This document shows positions 61,160 through 64,000 of a DNA stretch of 64,000 nucleotides, one piece after another. The stretch covers positions 1 to 64,000 of the forward strand of contig CAZWGO010000005.1 in NCBI GenBank assembly GCA_964633355.1, written 5' to 3'. Origin of the DNA: Micavibrio_B sp964633355 (GTDB lineage: Bacteria; Pseudomonadota; Alphaproteobacteria; Micavibrionales; Micavibrionaceae). The translations under genes were made by a program, and so were the position numbers. Below the pieces are notes generated by a model. That model did no database searches, had not been told where the DNA came from, and was given only the letters and a program-made list of their open reading frames with translations. Each line of letters opens with the position of its first letter. Within the stretch, counting starts at the first letter, position 1.

Positions 61160-61214
61160 ACGGGTAAATTGTATTATCAGCTTCAGATATGGCCTCTCAG
61201 TCTTTAAGACTTTG

Positions 61215-61232
61215 GGCCACCCTTCCACGGGT
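61215..61232 (-). repeat. Partial copy of the tRNA-Tyr 5' end
   Basis: GGCCACCCTTCCACGGGT on the plus strand occurs at 61148-61165, covering the first bases of tRNA-Tyr, and again here 67 bases upstream. The rest of the tRNA is not repeated. It is probably a remnant of a tandem tRNA or of an earlier recombination at this locus. Confidence 0.7.
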
Positions 61233-61319
61233 CAGAAATTAGATTGAGAAGAAAAGGGAATTGGCTTATGAAGTCAAGCAGAAATAGATAATTAGCACAG
61301 AAAAAGAAACGAGAATTTT

Positions 61320-62864
61320 ATGGAACGCCGCCCCCGCAGCCCAACTGGCCGAAATGCACCCTCTAACAGCGGCTCAGGCAGAGGTCCGAAAAGCGGTCTG
61401 GAATCCGGCTTTCGCAAGCGTTCCGAAGGGGCAAGCGGCGGCGGTAAAGGCGGTAATTTCTCAACCCGCGACGGCAAGGAAGGTTTCCGCTCCGACAACT
61501 CATCAAAATCCGGGCCAAAACGTTCTTACGGCGATCGTCCACAAAGAGATAATGCCGACAAGCCACAGCGGTCCTATTCAGATCGCCCAAAGCGTGATTT
61601 TGGCGACAGGCCAGCACGCGACGACAATCGCGGCAGCTATGGCGACTCATCAAAATCCGGGCCAAAACGTTCTTACGGCGATCGCCCGCAAAGAGATAAT
61701 GCTGACAGACCGCAACGCGCCTATTCAGATCGTCCAAAACGCGACTTCGGTGACAGACCGGCGCGCGATGACAATCGCGGCGGATATAATGACCGTCCCA
61801 AAAGAGATTTTGGCGATCGGCCGAAGAGAGATTTTGGAGATAAGCCACAACGCTCCTATGGCGACCGTCCGCAAAGAGACAATGCGGACAGACCGCAGCG
61901 CTCTTATGAAGATCGCCCGAAACGCTCATATGGTGACAAACCCGAACGCAGCGGCGGATATAACGACCGTCCAAAACGTGACTTCGGCGATAGGCCTAAG
62001 CGCGATTTCGGTGACAGACCCAAAAGAGACTTTGGGGATAAGCCACAACGCTCTTACGGCGACCGCCCGCAAAGAGCCAATGGACCAAGCGCCGACCGCG
62101 CGCCGCGTTACACGGGCCCGCGCATTTCGGTCGAAGTCTACGGCATTCACGCCGTTCAGGCCGCGCTTCTCAATCCTGCACGCGTCATCAAGGCAATTTA
62201 TGCAACGGAATCCGACATTGCCGATATTCAGAGCGCGATCGATCAGGCTTTGGAAGACGGCATCCGTTTGCCGGAAGTAACCCTCGTCGAAAAAGAAGCC
62301 CTGCACCGTGCCCTTCCTCGTGATGCCGTTCACCAAGGCGTCGGCCTCGATACTGAACCGATGGAAGAAGTTTTCCTGCATGACATTATCCGCAAAGCGG
62401 AAGTAAAAAAGAAATCAGTTGTTCTTTTGCTCGATCAGGTCACCGACCCGCATAATATCGGCGCCATTTTGCGCTCGGCCTGTGCTTTTGGCGCGGACGC
62501 TGTTGTCGTACAAAGCCGCAATGCGCCGGAGCTTTCGGGCCTTATTACCAAAACTGCAAGCGGTGCTGCCGAGCATGTCCCTCTCGTATATGAGACCAAT
62601 CTGTCACGCGCGATTGAAACACTGAAAGAAGCAGGCTTTTTCTGCCTTGCTTTGGATGAACGCGGCACCAGCATTTCCGATGCTCCTTCCTATGAGAAAA
62701 CCGTGCTGGTTCTCGGTGCCGAAGGCCCGGGATTGCGCCCGCTGGTCAAGGAAAATTGCGATCTTCTGGTCAAGCTGCCGACTAGTGGTGCGATCTCAAG
62801 CCTGAATGTTTCGAACGCAGCAGCGATTTCACTGTTTGCGATTGCGTCAAAAAGCTCTAAATAA
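61320..62864 (+). CDS. rlmB: TrmH-family 23S rRNA 2'-O-methyltransferase with long repetitive basic tail
   Basis: A 514-residue protein. The last 245 residues are a SpoU/TrmH methyltransferase like RlmB, which methylates G2251 in the 23S peptidyl-transferase centre: substrate-binding EVYGIHAVQAALLNP, then DQVTDPHNIGAILRSACAFG, VLGAEGPGLRPL and ISSLNVSNAAAISLFA (knot motifs 1-3). The first 265 residues are a disordered, Arg-rich tail built of RPKRDFGD and RPQRSYGD-like units, some repeated nearly word for word in DNA. Such a tail may bind RNA or ribosomes. It is divergent from tRNA-Tyr and 6 bases before polA. Confidence 0.88.
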   Translation: MERRPRSPTGRNAPSNSGSGRGPKSGLESGFRKRSEGASGGGKGGNFSTRDGKEGFRSDNSSKSGPKRSYGDRPQRDNADKPQRSYSDRPKRDFGDRPARDDNRGSYGDSSKSGPKRSYGDRPQRDNADRPQRAYSDRPKRDFGDRPARDDNRGGYNDRPKRDFGDRPKRDFGDKPQRSYGDRPQRDNADRPQRSYEDRPKRSYGDKPERSGGYNDRPKRDFGDRPKRDFGDRPKRDFGDKPQRSYGDRPQRANGPSADRAPRYTGPRISVEVYGIHAVQAALLNPARVIKAIYATESDIADIQSAIDQALEDGIRLPEVTLVEKEALHRALPRDAVHQGVGLDTEPMEEVFLHDIIRKAEVKKKSVVLLLDQVTDPHNIGAILRSACAFGADAVVVQSRNAPELSGLITKTASGAAEHVPLVYETNLSRAIETLKEAGFFCLALDERGTSISDAPSYEKTVLVLGAEGPGLRPLVKENCDLLVKLPTSGAISSLNVSNAAAISLFAIASKSSK

Positions 62865-62870
62865 GAGGGC

Positions 62871-64000
62871 ATGGCCCATACAGCAAAAATAGAAAATATC
62901 GACGATCAGGAATTATTCCTGATCGATGGCTCGGGCTTTATCTTCCGTGCTTTTCACGCTTTGCCGCCATTGACTCGTCCGTCGGATAAAACACCGGTCG
63001 GCGCGGTGATGGGTTTTTGCAATATGATCTTCAAATTACTATCCGACCATCCGGATGCACGCGTCGCGGTCATCTTCGATGCCACGCGCCATAATTTCCG
63101 CAATGAGATTTATCCCGCCTATAAAGCCAATCGTTCTGAAACACCGGAAGATCTGATCCCGCAATTTCCGTTAATCCGCGAAGCGACCGCCGCCTTCGGC
63201 CTGCCATGTCTTGAGCTTGACGGCTATGAAGCGGATGATTTGATTGCGACTTACGCCAAATGCGCGCGGGAAAAAGGCATTAAAGCCGTCATCGTTTCTT
63301 CCGACAAGGATTTGATGCAGCTAGTTTATGACGGTCAAGTCCGGATGCTCGACCCGATCAAGCAAACCTATATCGGCGAAGAACAGGTTTTCGAAAAATT
63401 CGGCGTGAAGCCTGATAAAGTGACCGATATTCAGGCGCTGGCCGGAGATTCCATCGACAACGTACCGGGCGTTCCAGGTATCGGCATCAAGACTGCCGCC
63501 GAACTCATCAATCTCTATGGCGATCTTGAAGGCTTGATCGCCAATATCTCGCAAATCAAACAGCCCAAGCGCCGCGAGACTTTAGAGAATAATATCGAGA
63601 ATGCGCGCATTTCAAAAAAATTGGTTGTGCTTGACGATAATGTACCAATTCCTATTCCGCTTGATGATCTAAGACCCGAGCATCCATTTTCAGAGCGGCT
63701 GATTTCGTTTTTGCAATATCAGGGGTTTAAAACTTTAGTATCGCGTATTTCGGCGAGAACCGGCATCGATACATCCGAAACCGCCAAGCCTTTAAAACGC
63801 GATTATGCCGCGCCGTCCGTGGCGCCGTCGAAACCTGCTGTGCAAATCGATGTCGAAAAAAATTATGAGCTGATCACCACGGAAGAGCGCCTGAAATTCT
63901 ACATCGAGAAAGCCTATGAAACCGGTATTCTGGCCTTCGATACTGAAACCACGGATTTAACGCCTGCCAAGGCCAATCTCTGCGGCATCTCGCTGTCTTA
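62871..64000 (+). CDS. polA: DNA polymerase I, N-terminal part, cut by window end
   Basis: From the ATG at 62871 the frame is open to the window edge (376 codons). It shows the 5'-3' exonuclease domain (FLIDGSGFIFRAFHALPPLT, DATRHNFRNEIYPAYKANR, GYEADDLIATYAK, SSDKDLMQLV) and helix-hairpin-helix GDSIDNVPGVPGIGIKTAAE, and reaches the 3'-5' exonuclease at LAFDTETTDLTP, where Asp and Glu are kept, so proofreading is likely active. PolA fills gaps in repair and Okazaki processing. It starts 6 bases after rlmB. Confidence 0.96.
   Translation, partial: MAHTAKIENIDDQELFLIDGSGFIFRAFHALPPLTRPSDKTPVGAVMGFCNMIFKLLSDHPDARVAVIFDATRHNFRNEIYPAYKANRSETPEDLIPQFPLIREATAAFGLPCLELDGYEADDLIATYAKCAREKGIKAVIVSSDKDLMQLVYDGQVRMLDPIKQTYIGEEQVFEKFGVKPDKVTDIQALAGDSIDNVPGVPGIGIKTAAELINLYGDLEGLIANISQIKQPKRRETLENNIENARISKKLVVLDDNVPIPIPLDDLRPEHPFSERLISFLQYQGFKTLVSRISARTGIDTSETAKPLKRDYAAPSVAPSKPAVQIDVEKNYELITTEERLKFYIEKAYETGILAFDTETTDLTPAKANLCGISLS

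Noticed and set aside
61480..62060. CRISPR or intergenic tandem repeat
   Set aside because: The repeats are in frame with the rRNA methyltransferase and code for its basic tail.

Overview
The window looks like an alphaproteobacterial chromosome of moderate GC. DUF1489, the tuf/tRNA-Gly/tRNA-Tyr arrangement and phage families typical of alphaproteobacterial prophages (TipJ-type tail protein, DUF6127, DUF6362, DUF6441, DUF2924 plus serine recombinase) all point that way. The genus cannot be fixed from sequence alone; the Rhodospirillales/Micavibrio neighbourhood is a guess.

Host DNA lies at both ends. On the left (1-7.1 kb) are the start of tuf, two small unknown genes, tRNA-Gly, a SAM-hydrolase-like protein, a polysaccharide deacetylase, glucokinase, a CDF metal exporter, an isochorismatase-like hydrolase, 3-methyladenine glycosylase I, a DUF1489 protein and a small exported protein. 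On the right (61.1-64 kb) are tRNA-Tyr, a TrmH/RlmB-type rRNA methyltransferase with a long repetitive basic tail, and the 5' part of polA.

Between them sits an integrated element of about 54 kb. Its edges are marked by a 17-bp exact (20 of 21 with one mismatch) direct repeat of the tRNA-Tyr 3' end at 7114-7134 and 61073-61093. The only recombinase seen, a large serine recombinase in a small operon (58.3-60.7 kb), lies next to the right edge. The core is a lambda-order siphophage genome, almost all on the minus strand: small and large terminase, gpW, portal, S49 protease with nested scaffold, decoration protein D, capsid E, FI, FII, Z, U, tail tube, G/GT with a -1 frameshift, tape measure, M-position protein, a tail-fibre cassette with an RCC1 propeller, DUF1833, NlpC/P60, TipJ, then lysis (endolysin-like, Rz/Rz1). 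An early region (54-60.7 kb) holds a Toprim/AAA replication protein beside an iteron-rich putative origin, a sigma factor whose ribosome-binding site is in a hairpin, and the recombinase operon.

The phage carries large cargo. A copper cassette (47.0-53.9 kb: CopL-like protein, multicopper oxidase, CopB, cupredoxin-CusF fusion, TRASH/YHS protein, CsoR, CopA ATPase) sits between late and early regions. A restriction-modification set with a RloC/PrrC-like ATPase (15.7-20.7 kb) and a CzcCBA-type efflux operon (7.3-15.6 kb) lie between the lysis genes and the left end. A HEPN-motif protein with its own promoter and terminator interrupts the head genes. I saw no CI-type repressor or tyrosine integrase, so lysogeny control is unexplained. 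The element reads as a metal-resistance and defence prophage, or a relic of one, that gives its host copper and probably Co/Zn/Cd tolerance.
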